DNA from: Sordaria brevicollis
Taxonomy: Eukaryota; Ascomycota; Sordariomycetes; Sordariales; Sordariaceae
Direction: 5' to 3'
NCBI GenBank assembly: GCA_033439795.1
Contig: JAUTDP010000008.1
Coordinates: forward strand, 1,550,001-1,614,000
Length of the DNA: 64,000 nt
Below, in pieces: positions 13,311 to 24,497 of the stretch. The position numbers and the translations under genes are program-made. The notes under the pieces were generated by a model, which was not told where the DNA came from, searched no databases, and saw only the letters and a program-made list of their open reading frames with translations. Numbering within the stretch: the first letter of the stretch is position 1; each line of letters starts with the position of its first letter.

Positions 13311-15256
13311 TTTTGTGTGTTGTGTATGTGGTGATGAGAAAAGGGGAAGAGGTTCGGATGTGTCGGAGGTTGATATAGGGGGTTGAGTTGATAGGTCTGT
13401 TAAGTCGGTTTGGTGTTTTGGTTCAGACCGAAGGTTGAAGAGGAATAATTATGAAGATACTCCGTTGTGTCTCCCTCTTAGATGAGTATGAATGAAACCG
13501 GTGGTGATGATCCGGCTTAATAAATAGAGTGAAAAAAAAGGCTGAATGTTGGATGTTGGGTTGTTGAGTGAGACGGGACGAAAACAAAAAGTCAAAATGA
13601 CGTACGGTCTAGCAATGCGCCGAACCAGCGAGCTGTAGGCGGTGTCCGTCAACTTTTAGGCGGTCAGGCCATACCTTAGGTAGTGGAGCTACAGTAATAT
13701 GTACAACAATGTCCCCGCGCTCTTCTGGGACTTTGTGGGCCGTGCGGGCAGGAACGACGGGGTACGGTAGCACATGCTATTTCTCAATATAAAGTATGAA
13801 CATCTCGTGATTGCTTCACTTCGACACAGACACTTCATCTTTGCGAGCGGGCAAATGCAGGTGAAAGTTCCATTTTGAACATGAAAGGTACACGACAAAG
13901 TTGCGACACAGCAGCAACACCAAAAAGATACCTCTATGCCCAGCCGGCCCAGCGACGCTAGAGTACCAACACTTCCAAGCCCGTTAGATTTTCTGAAAAA
14001 AAGGCCTGGTGGAAGCAAGAGCGATGCACCTACTTACTTCAGTTGAGAGACACAGATCAGGATAATAGACAGGCGAGCTTGGGCATTTGATGACGCCTGG
14101 TATCTCATTTTGAAGGGGCATGTGGAATACGACGGCTATGAGATTATACGAAGCCATTTAGAAAAGGTCAGTGACGGCTATAACCCTATCCCGTTAGTCT
14201 TGGCAGGCGATTTTGGATCACGATAAGCTTCGCACTTGATTGCTATTACAAAAGATGCTGTCAGTATCATAGGGCGTTTTTTGGATATGATATAAGCGGT
14301 TGGAATCGGCCTCTTCAAGCTCACTAAGTAGCCAGCACAAGGACCTGGACAGGTGCAAGTTATCCTCCAAAATTCGTCCACATGGCTTGATGTAGCGTCC
14401 CTTGATGATACTGAGGTCTTATGAGCGCGTTTATGTGCGTCTCGCACTTTTCTCTCTCTCAATTTGAGGTCCGAGTATGCTACCTACTTTCTTTCAACTA
14501 ACAGCTACTTTACGTGGTGATGGTTCTGGATTACCAATCGCGAGGATTTGGTCTGAAGCTTACTTACCTCCGAGTGCGGGCCATCAACGTCGGTGGTTGC
14601 ACGAACTTAATCTATCTCTCTCGGTATCCCAGTGGCACAGGCTGACATCCCGCGGTTTGCGGCGGCGGCATGACATGTCTAATGCCGCTCGAAATCGGAC
14701 TTTGGCGACAGCTTCATAGTGAAAGTGGTTTATTCCCCGAGAACTGGATCTTTTTCTGCAACTCACCCGTTGACAGCGCTCGCTTCGGTCTTATACTTGC
14801 TCAAACAGTCACATGAATGCTACTATCTTCGCTTGCGGCCGACATCAAGTATCATGGCTTGGTAAACACGATAATGTGGAGGTACATATGGTGTTCTGGA
14901 GATGACAAAACAAGTGTCTGCTAGTGGTATTCATGAGAAGGTTTGAGCTCGTTCTAGATTGAATCTGCTCATATTGTCCAAAAGCCCTCGGAACTGCACA
15001 AACAAGTCCTTCAGAATGGGACCACACGCATGAGTATTGTGGAAGCTTGACGACGTGAGAAGATGAAGTTGACCGTATACTAGGCGTCCAGGCTGGCCAA
15101 GTAAACAATATCAACATGTTGGGCGTTAGCAGCCCTTCTCGTTCGAGTATCTTGAACAGAAAGGAGATATAAATTTTACTGATCCCCAGAGACACATCAA
15201 CCAACGAGCCAAGAACCAACATCAACGTCACCATCATCAACAAACAGCAACTCAAA
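13311..15256. other. Intergenic region; no gene supported
   Basis: Nearly 2 kb between the divergently transcribed small TM protein (minus) and the DJ-1/PfpI gene (plus). It should hold both promoters. Short frames on both strands (the longest about 150 codons, 14845-15306 minus) run across the DJ-1 promoter and 5' end and have no protein-like features. Confidence 0.45.
15165..15173 (+). promoter_or_regulatory. TATA-like box of the DJ-1/PfpI gene
   Basis: GATATAAAT about 85 bp upstream of the signal-peptide ATG at 15257. An A/C-rich leader (CAACCAACGAGCCAAGAACC and following) runs between them, typical of Neurospora 5' UTRs. It supports 15257 as the start. Confidence 0.5.
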
Positions 15257-16227
15257 ATGCGTCTCCCCCTCCTTACCACCTTCCTCGCTCTCCTCCAGCT
15301 CACCACCGCCTCCCCCGTCCTCCCCCGAATCTACTCCACATCAAACCTAAACCTCAAATCCCCCTCCTCCACCACCCTTCCGATATCACAACCGCCTTCC
15401 CCCAACCAAAAACCTACGCCCTCCTCCTCTTCCGCTCCTTCGAAATCCTCGACGCCTACGGCCCCCTCGAAATCCTCCAATTCGTCTCCCACTTCCACTC
15501 CCTCAACCTCTTAATCTTCTCCCGCTCCTTTCCCTCCCCTGTTTCCACCTCTCCTACGTTAGCGTCCATGAACCCGATGAACAGCTCCTTTTATCCTAGC
15601 TTCGTACCAACGCACCCCATCCCTTCCACCCCGCAGCAATGGGAAGATATGAAAGAGACGCTGGAGGGGATAGATGTCCTGCTTATCCCTGGTGGTATGG
15701 GGGTTAGGAACCCTGATTTGGGACCGGAGCTGGAGTTTGTTAGGAGGCTGAGAGACGACTATGGATTGGGCGGGAGGGATGAGAGCAAAGTTTTGGTGAC
15801 GGTTTGTAACGGGGCGGCGGTGCCGGCTAGGGCTGGAGTCCTAAGGGGAAGGAGGGTGACTACTAATAAGAGTGTTTGGGGGGAGGTGGTGACGTTGGAT
15901 CCGGAGGTTAAGTGGTCAGTTCTACATTTCTACATTTCTTGGTCACCGATCGATACATGTACTATGGATGTTATCACGCGAAGGAGACTTCTTGCTAACA
16001 GGTGATGAAACAGGGTCTCACCAGCTCGATGGGTCGAGGACGGTAACATCTGGACTTCTTCGGGAGTCACATCGGGATTGGACTTGACGTTGCAGTTCGT
16101 CAGGAAGATGTACCCGGATGGAGTGGAGATTGCGGATTTGATTGCGGGAGCTATTGAGCATGAGCCGGTGATGGACTGGAGGTATGATCCGTTTGCTGAG
16201 AAGTTTGGGGTTCCGCCCCAGAACTAA
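15257..16227 (+). CDS. Secreted DJ-1/PfpI-family protein with an apparent frameshift
   Basis: DJ-1/PfpI superfamily (class I glutamine amidotransferase-like fold), probably exported. The ATG at 15257 opens a convincing signal peptide (MRLPLLTTFLALLQLTTASP). The family domain starts in a different frame at about 15385, with TYALLLFRSFEILDAYGPLE, then VLLIPGGMG, then VTVCNGAAVPARAGVL with the nucleophile-elbow Cys codon at 15805-15807. After a 99-bp intron (15915-16013, GTCAGT donor, GCTAAC branch) come ARWVEDGNIWTSSGVTSG and the C-terminus at 16225. Signal peptide and domain can be joined only by a shift of -1 (or +2) near 15340-15395. No AG acceptor exists in that stretch, so an intron cannot explain it. 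It is a pseudogene, a strain-specific indel or a sequence error. Initiation at 15568 would lose the first domain strand. Confidence 0.7.
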
Positions 16228-16869
16228 GGGGCAGTAATGTAGTGATGACAAGGAGGTGGATTGAGTGATGCTGCGCTTTGCATGATGGTCATCAAGGTTA
16301 TGTCACGGCAGGTGCAAGGATTGGGTTTCGGTAGGTGATGAGTTATCTATGATTGAGAGTTGGTGCCAAAGTCTCTACTTTGACAGACTGAGGTATATAA
16401 TACTTTCCATTTGCCCTTACTTCACATACCGACATTGATGTTCACTACACGAATTCCTACCCAGCTTTTCCTTCTAATCCTTACAAGTGTCCCCAGCATA
16501 CAAGAAATGCTACATCCTCGACCCTCCCCCACCTTTCCAGAACCAAACCCCTTCTAGTAGTATTCGTCACTTAAAGCGAGTGTTCAAATCGGATCTGGTC
16601 AACGATCCTAACCTGACTCCAGTCCCGGTCGCCCTAGATGTAGCTTTTCGAACACCTGCCCTTGCAGCCATACACCCACCGCCGCCCTCCCGCTGCCGAT
16701 CCTCACCCTTGGAATCTGCGTCTTGTTTCTTGCTCTCTTTCGACAAATGCCAAGGCGTAACCCGGCTCGGACACTTCGGGCGGAGAAATCTCACGCCTTT
16801 GTGTACGACCAGCTCCGAATTGTTCTTCTTGAACGTAATTGCAGTTGATGTACTCGACTCGCCGCTTCC
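16228..16869. other. Convergent intergenic region; no gene seen
   Basis: 640 bp between the stop codons of the DJ-1/PfpI gene (plus) and the chromodomain gene (minus). It should contain both 3' UTRs. A 128-codon plus frame at 16487-16873 lacks protein-like composition. Confidence 0.45.
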
Positions 16870-19800
16870 TTAGCCGGTCATCCGAACATCTCCTTCTCTG
16901 TCTCCTCCGCGAGTCGCTACCGGCGGCCTAGCTCCCGCTGTCGCCGCAGCCGTCTTCCCCTTGCTACCCTTCGCCTCGCCGATGTGGAAGATGTTGAAGA
17001 TGTCTTCCCACTGCTGTATGTTGATGTGCTCAAAGCCACGGCCCTCCGCAACCTGATCCTCGTACCATTGGAGCGTCGGAACGAATTTGAACTGCATGCG
17101 GTCCGAAGAGGACCTGGCCCTGGCGAGCCGCGCCTCCTCGTAGAGTCTGTTGGTACACTTTGACCGGTAACCGGGGGGCAGCTTGGTGCCTCGGGGCGGA
17201 TGAAAGATGATGCGCACATCATCGTCTTCATCCTCTATTCCGTCGTTGCTACCAACGTCCATGATTACGTCGTCGTCGCTATCTAGACCGGCACCGTTCG
17301 TCGGATTGGGCGCCGGCGGGTGCTCCTTCAAAACTGTTCTGTACCCCCTCCCAGGCATCGCCTTCTCCGGTGCAGGGAGGTATTGTCTCAAGTCTTTCAA
17401 CATTGCATCGATGACCTTAAGTGTCACATCGAGTGGGTAGGGAGAATCACATCCACTCGGACAATCGAACCCGCCCAGCCAGACCTGATCGAGGTACAGT
17501 CCGCCCTTTCTTCCGCAATTATTCCGGACATGCTCAACTACTCGCCGCTGCATATCAGTGAGCTCGCTTTCTAGCGGCACCTGTGAGCCCGGGAATCGTC
17601 TGTTTGCAAAAGGATCCCATATTATGAGTTCGCACCGAGTGGGTGGCTTGCCAGGCACACGAACGTGGGGATTGACAGGCCTGAAAATGGCAAGCCAAGG
17701 ATGCAACCGAGGATTCAGGTCTGTCGGAGGCTTTTGAGGATCCCACTCATCCGGAATTGTGTAGAACAGGCTCATGTAGGTGTTAAACTTGGGGCTGTTG
17801 AACCCAGTCAGAAAACCGAACCAATCATTGATTGCCTTGTTGTGCTTGAGGATATAGTCGCCATAGGCTTTGGCCATATCTGGATCAGCCCATGTCACAG
17901 GGTATCCATAAAACAGAACTTTGGGTTGGTGACCAAAGTTGGAAAAAAGGAAGCCCCGAATGGTATCCCCATGGTCATTGGGTATTATATCGCTTTTGAA
18001 GGGCCCGGCCAGCCCCAGACTGCCCGCCGCAATTGGTGGATCGCTGGGAGGCAGTTCGTGTGCTGGTACCTGGAGATTTTGTGATGCCTCGGACTGCACG
18101 ACCTCTGCTACCGCGTCTGGGTCATTGATTGTTGTTGTTAGATATTTTGGGACACGAACTGTCCGAATGCCCAATTTGCTGTTTGGATAACCAATACTGT
18201 TACACGATCCTACAACATGGAACTTTCGGAACTGATCAGCCCGCAGGGTTGACCACCAACCGAACCAGTTAACCAGGCTTTGCTCGTCATTTGGGTCGAT
18301 GGAAGGATCCGCGTAGATGAGCGGGCTGTGATCCTCCTCCATTCCAGCGTGAAATTCGACCGCTGTGGCGCGTAATCCGTGGAGCTCAGAAGCTGTGATG
18401 CCAGCTTGGAGCCTCGATTCGGATTCATCTCTGCTAAGTCCTCGCATATTCAAGTCCAGCTGGATATCTATGTTAGACAATCCATGGGCCCCACCCTCGG
18501 CCCACCGCCTCTCGCGCGAATCGATGTCTTCTAATGCCAGATTTTGGAGATACTCGTGGATGTTGGAGGCCGTCACCAGACGATAGTTGAAGCTATGGGA
18601 CCACTTGCTATGGAACCAGTCAAGGATCTCACGAGCGCGATCAGGCGCGGACACGAGAAAGCTCGGGGTGAGGAGAATAGCCGTGCGGAATGGCAAGATT
18701 CGAGTAAGTTGACTGATCCCGGGCAGACGGCATTCCGGCAATGACATTGACGGATACATGGGATACGCTTCGCTTGGTTCCGTGAAGCACCAGTACTCGT
18801 CGTATTTCTTGATCAAGTATTCTGAAAGCTTTGGGAACCGACGAAGACTCCACATCAACGTCTCGTGGATGATGACAACACCAGATGACTCGGCTACACT
18901 GGCTCTGAAGGCGCCCCAAGAGCCAGGAACGCTGGATATGTATATTTGGCAGTTGGGATTGCAAGACCGCAGCCATTCGAAAATGACGGAACGGGTCACT
19001 TTCCCAGTCCCTGTCTCCGGGAACGCGAGGAAGAACTTGTGGACCTTTGGAATCTGAGGCTTTCTTGGTAATAGTTGATTGTAATCGAATTTAAACAATC
19101 TGCTCACGAGCAATGCCATAGTAGGCGGTGCTTCTCCACTCGTCTCTGGCAGCACTCGTGGAAGACTAAGCGGTCGGAGCATACTTGCACAGTCGATATC
19201 TGAGGAGAATATGACATAACAGAGCGCTGCAGTTAAGCCAGTAGCTACCTCCTGACCGAGCGCTTCGACTTGCCAGTCCTCGCATTTTGTGGGGTAAATG
19301 AGCAGGTTATAATGCCGTGTTGAATAGAAAATACCAATTAGTCGCATCTTCAGCTGCTGTGCTAGCCTCTCCACGGCTTCTTTGTTCTCGGACGTCACTG
19401 CCCCTTTGGCCAAGCACCTCTGGAAGAGAGGGGGTTTCATTTGTGCCACTGCTGTTTTGGCGAAACAGCTCAGTTGAAACTCCAAAGACTTTTGTTTGGC
19501 AAAATGCGATGACCATAGCTGGTGGTGATCTCGTGGCACATCATGAAACGTAACCTCAAAAGGGGTGACATCGGCTATCAACAGTCTCTTGTTAAGGTTC
19601 CCTCTAGGCACCCCGTCATCGGACTCGTCGGCAGAAGCAGTGAGCGGCGGTGGATCTGGACTAGGTATGCGCTGGTGGGCCGTTGTATTTGGGGACGTAG
19701 TTGTCGTTATCTGGCCTTGCTCAACAGACAATCCAGAGGAGACATCCATCTCATCTGGGTCATGAAAAATCTTGGTCTGGTTATGCTCAGTTACGAAGCG

Positions 19801-21216
19801 GACAGATTTGCGCTCCTTAGGTTGTCCTCCATCAGATTTCGGTTTTGCTAAAGAAGACTTCCTTCTTGGCATCTCTTTGGGCCGAAAAGATAATTCCTGG
19901 CTATTCACAGGTGTCGGTTCGTCGAAGCTGAGCTCAGGTCCAACTGAGGCCTGAATTTCTGTGTCAGCCTCTGTTCTCAAAGTTGGACCACCTGGTGCTG
20001 GGATTGTTGGGCTTGATGACGCTGATGGGCCCGCCAGAATCCTTCTTCCTGCTGGGCCTTCTTTGATCGGGAAGAGTTGGATCTTCGCTGCCGATAGATC
20101 GGGAGGAAGGTCCTCTTTGTCTCTGCTCCTCTTCTCAGCCAGCCGACGATAACGAAGCTTGGTGAACTGTTTCGGGACTGTGGTTGCGTCTGACATGGAT
20201 TCCTTGAGACTTTTTCGGGGTTTTCTTGTTTTGCCTTCAGCAAAGATATTGACACTGACACTCTTTTTAACAACCGATCGTTTGGCAGTTAGAGGCTTCC
20301 GAACCCCAGCAGCCATAGATCGAGACGCAATCGAAGGGGCAGTACGCGTTGATTGGGGCAATGGCCTGGTCAGCCCGTTTGTAGTGCTTGACCGTGGTTT
20401 ATCGACAGGTTTCCTCGCAGTTCCTTGGTAGCCAGTAGTTAACACAAGATTCCGCTCAGATCGAGGCTTAAAAGAGGACGGCTGCGGCGCAGAAGGCTTT
20501 TTTGAGGCTTCGGAACTGGCTTTCGACGATGTTTTGGGCTTGGGCTCGAGAGACTTGGGTTGTCGTGTAGTAGAGGTAGACTTGGCTGGTCGTGGTGTTG
20601 GCTCAGCGACGCCTTTGGATATCCCTTGCTTAGGCTTTGGCTTGGCAAGCGGGCGGGTAGCACTCTTTTTGGTTGAGCGTGGTTCCTGGTCGCCCTTGGG
20701 AATCGGCTCCTCTTGCTCCAAAGCTTCATCACTGGATTCATCAGAGGACTCCATCTTAATGTCCAGGTCTGACTCCGAGCTTGAATCATCAATGGGCTCG
20801 GTCAGCGGGAGCCCTAGTTTCCTCCGCTTCTTGTTGCGACGCCGATGACGGTCGGCCTTTTCCTTTTTTGCCCTGTCTTGAGCCGCTTGGAACTCTCGAA
20901 CATCGAAGGGTTCTTCTTCCCCGGCTTCCTGTCTCTGCCTTTTCTCCCTCCACATGTTGATGAGTTCGTCACCCAGATTGTCCTCAGGCTCCCAGGTGCA
21001 CTGGTCTAGCGGGTAGCGTTCCCACCTGACTAGGTACATTTTGACGTCATCCTCGCCCAGCTCCTCGAGGAGGATATCTTCAACCTCGAATTCCTCATCA
21101 GGGTCGTGTCCTTGGGATGCTGTTGAAGCTAGCGAGATGTTATCCTCCTCATCTTCAACGGCAGGGGTCGAGTGAGTCGAGTCTCGAGACACTCGCCGAC
21201 CCACGTTGCTGAACAT
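16870..21216 (-). CDS. Chromodomain protein, 1448 aa
   Basis: Large nuclear protein encoded by one uninterrupted frame. ATG 21216 is the first true ATG; further upstream only a TTG is in frame. Residues 42-95 form a chromodomain: EEFEVEDILL, YLVRWERYPLDQCTWEPEDN. Its putative methyl-lysine cage residues are Phe43, Trp65 and Tyr68 (Phe where HP1 has Tyr). Residues of about 100-560 are disordered, Lys/Ser/Pro-rich and probably nuclear-localising. From about 600 to the end the sequence looks folded. It includes a P-loop-like FPETGTGKVTR near residue 735 and VVIIHETLMW near 782, resembling degenerate helicase motifs, although Walker A is non-canonical (GKV). Asp/Glu stretches and Gly/Arg sequence close the protein. 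It lies 8 kb from hda-1, but a shared role is only a suggestion. I do not recognise a characterised orthologue. Confidence 0.9.
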   Translation of the reverse strand: MFSNVGRRVSRDSTHSTPAVEDEEDNISLASTASQGHDPDEEFEVEDILLEELGEDDVKMYLVRWERYPLDQCTWEPEDNLGDELINMWREKRQRQEAGEEEPFDVREFQAAQDRAKKEKADRHRRRNKKRRKLGLPLTEPIDDSSSESDLDIKMESSDESSDEALEQEEPIPKGDQEPRSTKKSATRPLAKPKPKQGISKGVAEPTPRPAKSTSTTRQPKSLEPKPKTSSKASSEASKKPSAPQPSSFKPRSERNLVLTTGYQGTARKPVDKPRSSTTNGLTRPLPQSTRTAPSIASRSMAAGVRKPLTAKRSVVKKSVSVNIFAEGKTRKPRKSLKESMSDATTVPKQFTKLRYRRLAEKRSRDKEDLPPDLSAAKIQLFPIKEGPAGRRILAGPSASSSPTIPAPGGPTLRTEADTEIQASVGPELSFDEPTPVNSQELSFRPKEMPRRKSSLAKPKSDGGQPKERKSVRFVTEHNQTKIFHDPDEMDVSSGLSVEQGQITTTTSPNTTAHQRIPSPDPPPLTASADESDDGVPRGNLNKRLLIADVTPFEVTFHDVPRDHHQLWSSHFAKQKSLEFQLSCFAKTAVAQMKPPLFQRCLAKGAVTSENKEAVERLAQQLKMRLIGIFYSTRHYNLLIYPTKCEDWQVEALGQEVATGLTAALCYVIFSSDIDCASMLRPLSLPRVLPETSGEAPPTMALLVSRLFKFDYNQLLPRKPQIPKVHKFFLAFPETGTGKVTRSVIFEWLRSCNPNCQIYISSVPGSWGAFRASVAESSGVVIIHETLMWSLRRFPKLSEYLIKKYDEYWCFTEPSEAYPMYPSMSLPECRLPGISQLTRILPFRTAILLTPSFLVSAPDRAREILDWFHSKWSHSFNYRLVTASNIHEYLQNLALEDIDSRERRWAEGGAHGLSNIDIQLDLNMRGLSRDESESRLQAGITASELHGLRATAVEFHAGMEEDHSPLIYADPSIDPNDEQSLVNWFGWWSTLRADQFRKFHVVGSCNSIGYPNSKLGIRTVRVPKYLTTTINDPDAVAEVVQSEASQNLQVPAHELPPSDPPIAAGSLGLAGPFKSDIIPNDHGDTIRGFLFSNFGHQPKVLFYGYPVTWADPDMAKAYGDYILKHNKAINDWFGFLTGFNSPKFNTYMSLFYTIPDEWDPQKPPTDLNPRLHPWLAIFRPVNPHVRVPGKPPTRCELIIWDPFANRRFPGSQVPLESELTDMQRRVVEHVRNNCGRKGGLYLDQVWLGGFDCPSGCDSPYPLDVTLKVIDAMLKDLRQYLPAPEKAMPGRGYRTVLKEHPPAPNPTNGAGLDSDDDVIMDVGSNDGIEDEDDDVRIIFHPPRGTKLPPGYRSKCTNRLYEEARLARARSSSDRMQFKFVPTLQWYEDQVAEGRGFEHINIQQWEDIFNIFHIGEAKGSKGKTAAATAGARPPVATRGGDREGDVRMTG

Positions 21217-23450
21217 CTTGGTTTTCAGGACCGCGAAAAGTAGCAGGCTTTGAAAAACCGATGAAAAAAGTTGCAAAGATTACAACTTCTTGAGGCCGAG
21301 GTTCAGAGCAGCAGAGGGCTCATAGCTCCCATGCCCGTCGCTCGGCGTCCTCGCTGTGGTAGCCACGTAGCTATCCTCTTTGTCTGATTGCCACTCAGAT
21401 AGTCGCGATGCTTAATAAAGCTCTGATGACTCGGTAGCGTATTTCCGTGGTATGAAATCAGCAAGATATGAGATACTCGTTGAGTGGTTGAAATGTGAGA
21501 ATCGTAATCTCTGTAAAACTCGAGAAATGACCGACGATGATTGGTGACGATACAGGCATGAACGTTTTTCTCTCACGCGGAGTCGAGAGCTGGGCAGGCG
21601 CTTCCGACCAAGACTCCTTTTGTCGATGACGTTTTAAGCCGGCTGCAATTGGATTTTGAAAAAAGCAGTTATCATGAGATCGAAACTTTGGGAATGAGAG
21701 TGGAAAAGAAGAAAAGAAATTGAACGCGAGGAACTTGAACAGACTCGACTCGACGTGCTTAGTTTTAGAGTGGGGTTTATGAAGGACCCACTTATTTCTT
21801 GCTGTTCCTTCCTATCTAGTAGTGTCAAGTAAACGGGCTCAAGACGGGAAGGAGGCAGTCGAGAACGAGGGGGCTTGAGACACTGCATTATGACCTGGAG
21901 AACTATCGGAATGAGGAAGACGCAGGTGAAGGCCCGTTTGCACAAAGAACTTAAGCAGTAAGTAGCGGGCTTGAGGTTTCGATTGTAGGCTGGTGCAGTG
22001 TGAACTGAGCATTTTGACATGGCCCCGGGGCATTATGTCTGTTATGAATGTACCTTATCATCGATGCCTTTTAGTCTTTTTGCTCCCAGGGGAGAAAACG
22101 CACTTGGCCCCAAGAAATCTAGTAAAAGTGTAGCATAACATGAATTTGATCATTGCTTTCGAATTTCAGTGGAGCCAATTGCTGATCGGGTGAAAGACAA
22201 AATAGTAGCTGGACCAGTTGATATGAGGACAAGTTTTGCAATATCTAGGTAACTCCCGTCATGGTTATTTCCGCATGCGTTTGCGACCAACTCATTGCCC
22301 CGAAGGTCTAGATGCTGACTGTAGTTCTTGTATACCTTAACACATATTGAGTGAGTGGCCCCTGGTTCACCAGGCAACAAGCAGCGTCTGTGCACGTGAA
22401 AGTAAGCTGTCTATAGACCCGGGCCTTTAAGGACAGGCTGCCTTCAATTCTGGGTTTAATGGAGAAACCAAGAGAGATCAGAACTGTCATGATTAGACAG
22501 AGGATGTAGAAAGGTTGCTCAGCAAGGCGCAAATGGAAGTGTCGATGGGTTGGCAGTCGAGACTTGGGACGGCACGGTGTATATGGGAGCGTAAAAGCGA
22601 AAAGAGGGAGTAACACTAACAACCTCAGCATGAGGGGATAGTCAAGATATCCAGTTAAACAGCACACAAACCAGACATACGTGAGTATACTTGGTTACCA
22701 TCCCGATGATCCATGCGTGCCTCTTCCCTTTCGGCGCGCGTCATCTCGACTAATTACCTGGAAATGGGTCAAGAGTTGGTTAGAGATTATAGTCTACCAT
22801 AACCCTTGGCCTGGCGCTTGGTTCCTGAAAGAGCTTCCAGTGCCCGTGACACTATTCAACCTTACTGGCCAGATAGCAACGGTCATTTGTCCTGGGATAG
22901 ACAAAGCTGTCCGCGATCCCTGGATAAAGGCCCACCACCGTTAACGCTACTGTCGCAGTTCTTTGACCCTCCAATATTACGCCGTCGCAGCCCGCGTCCA
23001 TTGACAGGCCCATTCATGCCCGTGGACGTTGGCCGTGGCTCAGCATCCAGTTAAAAGTTCACTGCAACTGAAGGAAGTGCTGGGACGGGAGTTCAGGCGC
23101 AGGACATTCCATCCATTCCATCCGATTCCCGTTCGTCATTCGTTCCCTCCACTGAGCAGCATTGGCTGGGTGCATTCATTCTGTTAGCAGCTAAAACCTC
23201 GGACCCACTTGAGGGGAGCCGCACCGCCCTCCTTGCCCTGTCTCTCCTGGACACCACCTACGCATCGAACCCGAACCGACCTACACCACATCGCATTGCT
23301 CTGCCTTTGACACTCACTTTGTGTGCATTACAGTACAATCTATCAACGCGACAACCACTTTGCCAGACCTTGCCTCAGCCCATCACCAGCTTTCCGATTC
23401 CCAGCATACCGTCTCTGTTTCGAGCACCTCTCTAATCACACACCGCAACC
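21217..23450. other. Divergent promoter region, chromodomain gene and rab11; no gene seen
   Basis: 2.2 kb between divergent starts. It should hold both promoters and the long 5' UTR of rab11, whose pyrimidine- and A/C-rich leader is visible at about 23290-23450. Frames of up to about 128 codons on the minus strand (21634-22020, 22308-22667) have no recognisable domain. Confidence 0.45.
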
Positions 23451-24497
23451 ATGGCCAACGACGAGTACGATGTAAGCCTGCCCGCCTTCTTTTCCATGCC
23501 CGTCGCCTGCCTTTCCATTCATCAACCCTCGTTTCAACTTCCTTGTTGGGGAGTTGCCCCTTTATTCCGCCAACTTGCGCTTATCAGCTGCTGACTTGTC
23601 ACAGTTTCTCTTCAAAGGTACCGCAAACATAACCCCTCCTCCAGAAGCTCTGAAGCGATCGCGACGATGCGATGACGGCGGCGGCGACGACGACAGCGAC
23701 GGCAAACAACAATTACTGACTGCAGATCTTGCTACCAGTGGTCCTCATCGGAGATTCGGGCGTCGGAAAGTCCAACCTTCTCAGTCGATTCACACGTAAC
23801 GAGTTCAACCTCGACTCCAAGTCCACCATCGGCGTCGAGTTCGCCACCAGATCCATCCAGGTCGACTCCAAGACAATCAAGGCACAGATTTGGGATACTG
23901 CCGGCCAGGAACGTTATCGCGCCATCACCTCTGCCTACTACCGCGGTGCCGTCGGCGCCCTCCTCGTCTACGATATCAGCAAGGGCGTGACATTCGAGAA
24001 CGTGAACCGATGGCTAAAGGAACTGCGCGACCATGCCGACCAGAACATTGTCATCATGCTTGTGGGTAACAAGAGCGATTTGCGGCATCTGAGAGCCGTG
24101 CCCACAGAGGACGCCAAGAAGTTTGCTGGTACGTTTGCGCATCATAGCAATGACGACATGGTCAGTTGGGAAATCGTGTTGCGAGGATGACTGACCAGAG
24201 AACCACAGAGGAAAACCATCTATCCTTTATCGAGACTTCCGCCCTTGACGCCACAAATGTCGAGCTTGCGTTCCAGAACATTTTGACTGGTAATGTTTTT
24301 CCAAGCCCACAACTGTTGCGGCGCAAACTTTCGACTAACACGCCTTCTTTTGTTCAGAAATCTACAAGATCGTTTCGACCAAGAACTTCGACAACGGCCC
24401 CAGCGGGTCTACCGAGGGCCAACACAACCTCGCTGGCCAGAGCATCACGCTCAGCCAGACGGCGAACGACCCCCAGGCGAAGTCTGGCTGCTGTTAG
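23451..24497 (+). CDS. ypt-31: Rab11/Ypt31 family small GTPase
   Basis: Rab GTPase of recycling endosome/late Golgi to plasma-membrane traffic, expected at the Spitzenkorper and septa in hyphae. Five exons: 23451-23471, 23605-23617, 23739-24128, 24209-24289 and 24358-24497, giving 214 aa. All introns are GT-AG and the frame is continuous ([20 protein letters not shown]...). G1 is GDSGVGKS and the switch I/effector region is [12 protein letters not shown], diagnostic of Rab11. G3 is WDTAGQE, G4 is NKSD and G5 is ETSA. The C-terminal Cys-Cys at the stop (KSGCC) is the geranylgeranylation site. Exon 2 is a 13-nt microexon coding FLFK plus one base. Orthology to Rab11 is clear; the symbol follows the yeast name. 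Confidence 0.97.

Noticed and set aside
21217..21276. 20-residue extension of the chromodomain protein
   Set aside because: It would start at TTG; the first in-frame ATG is 21216.
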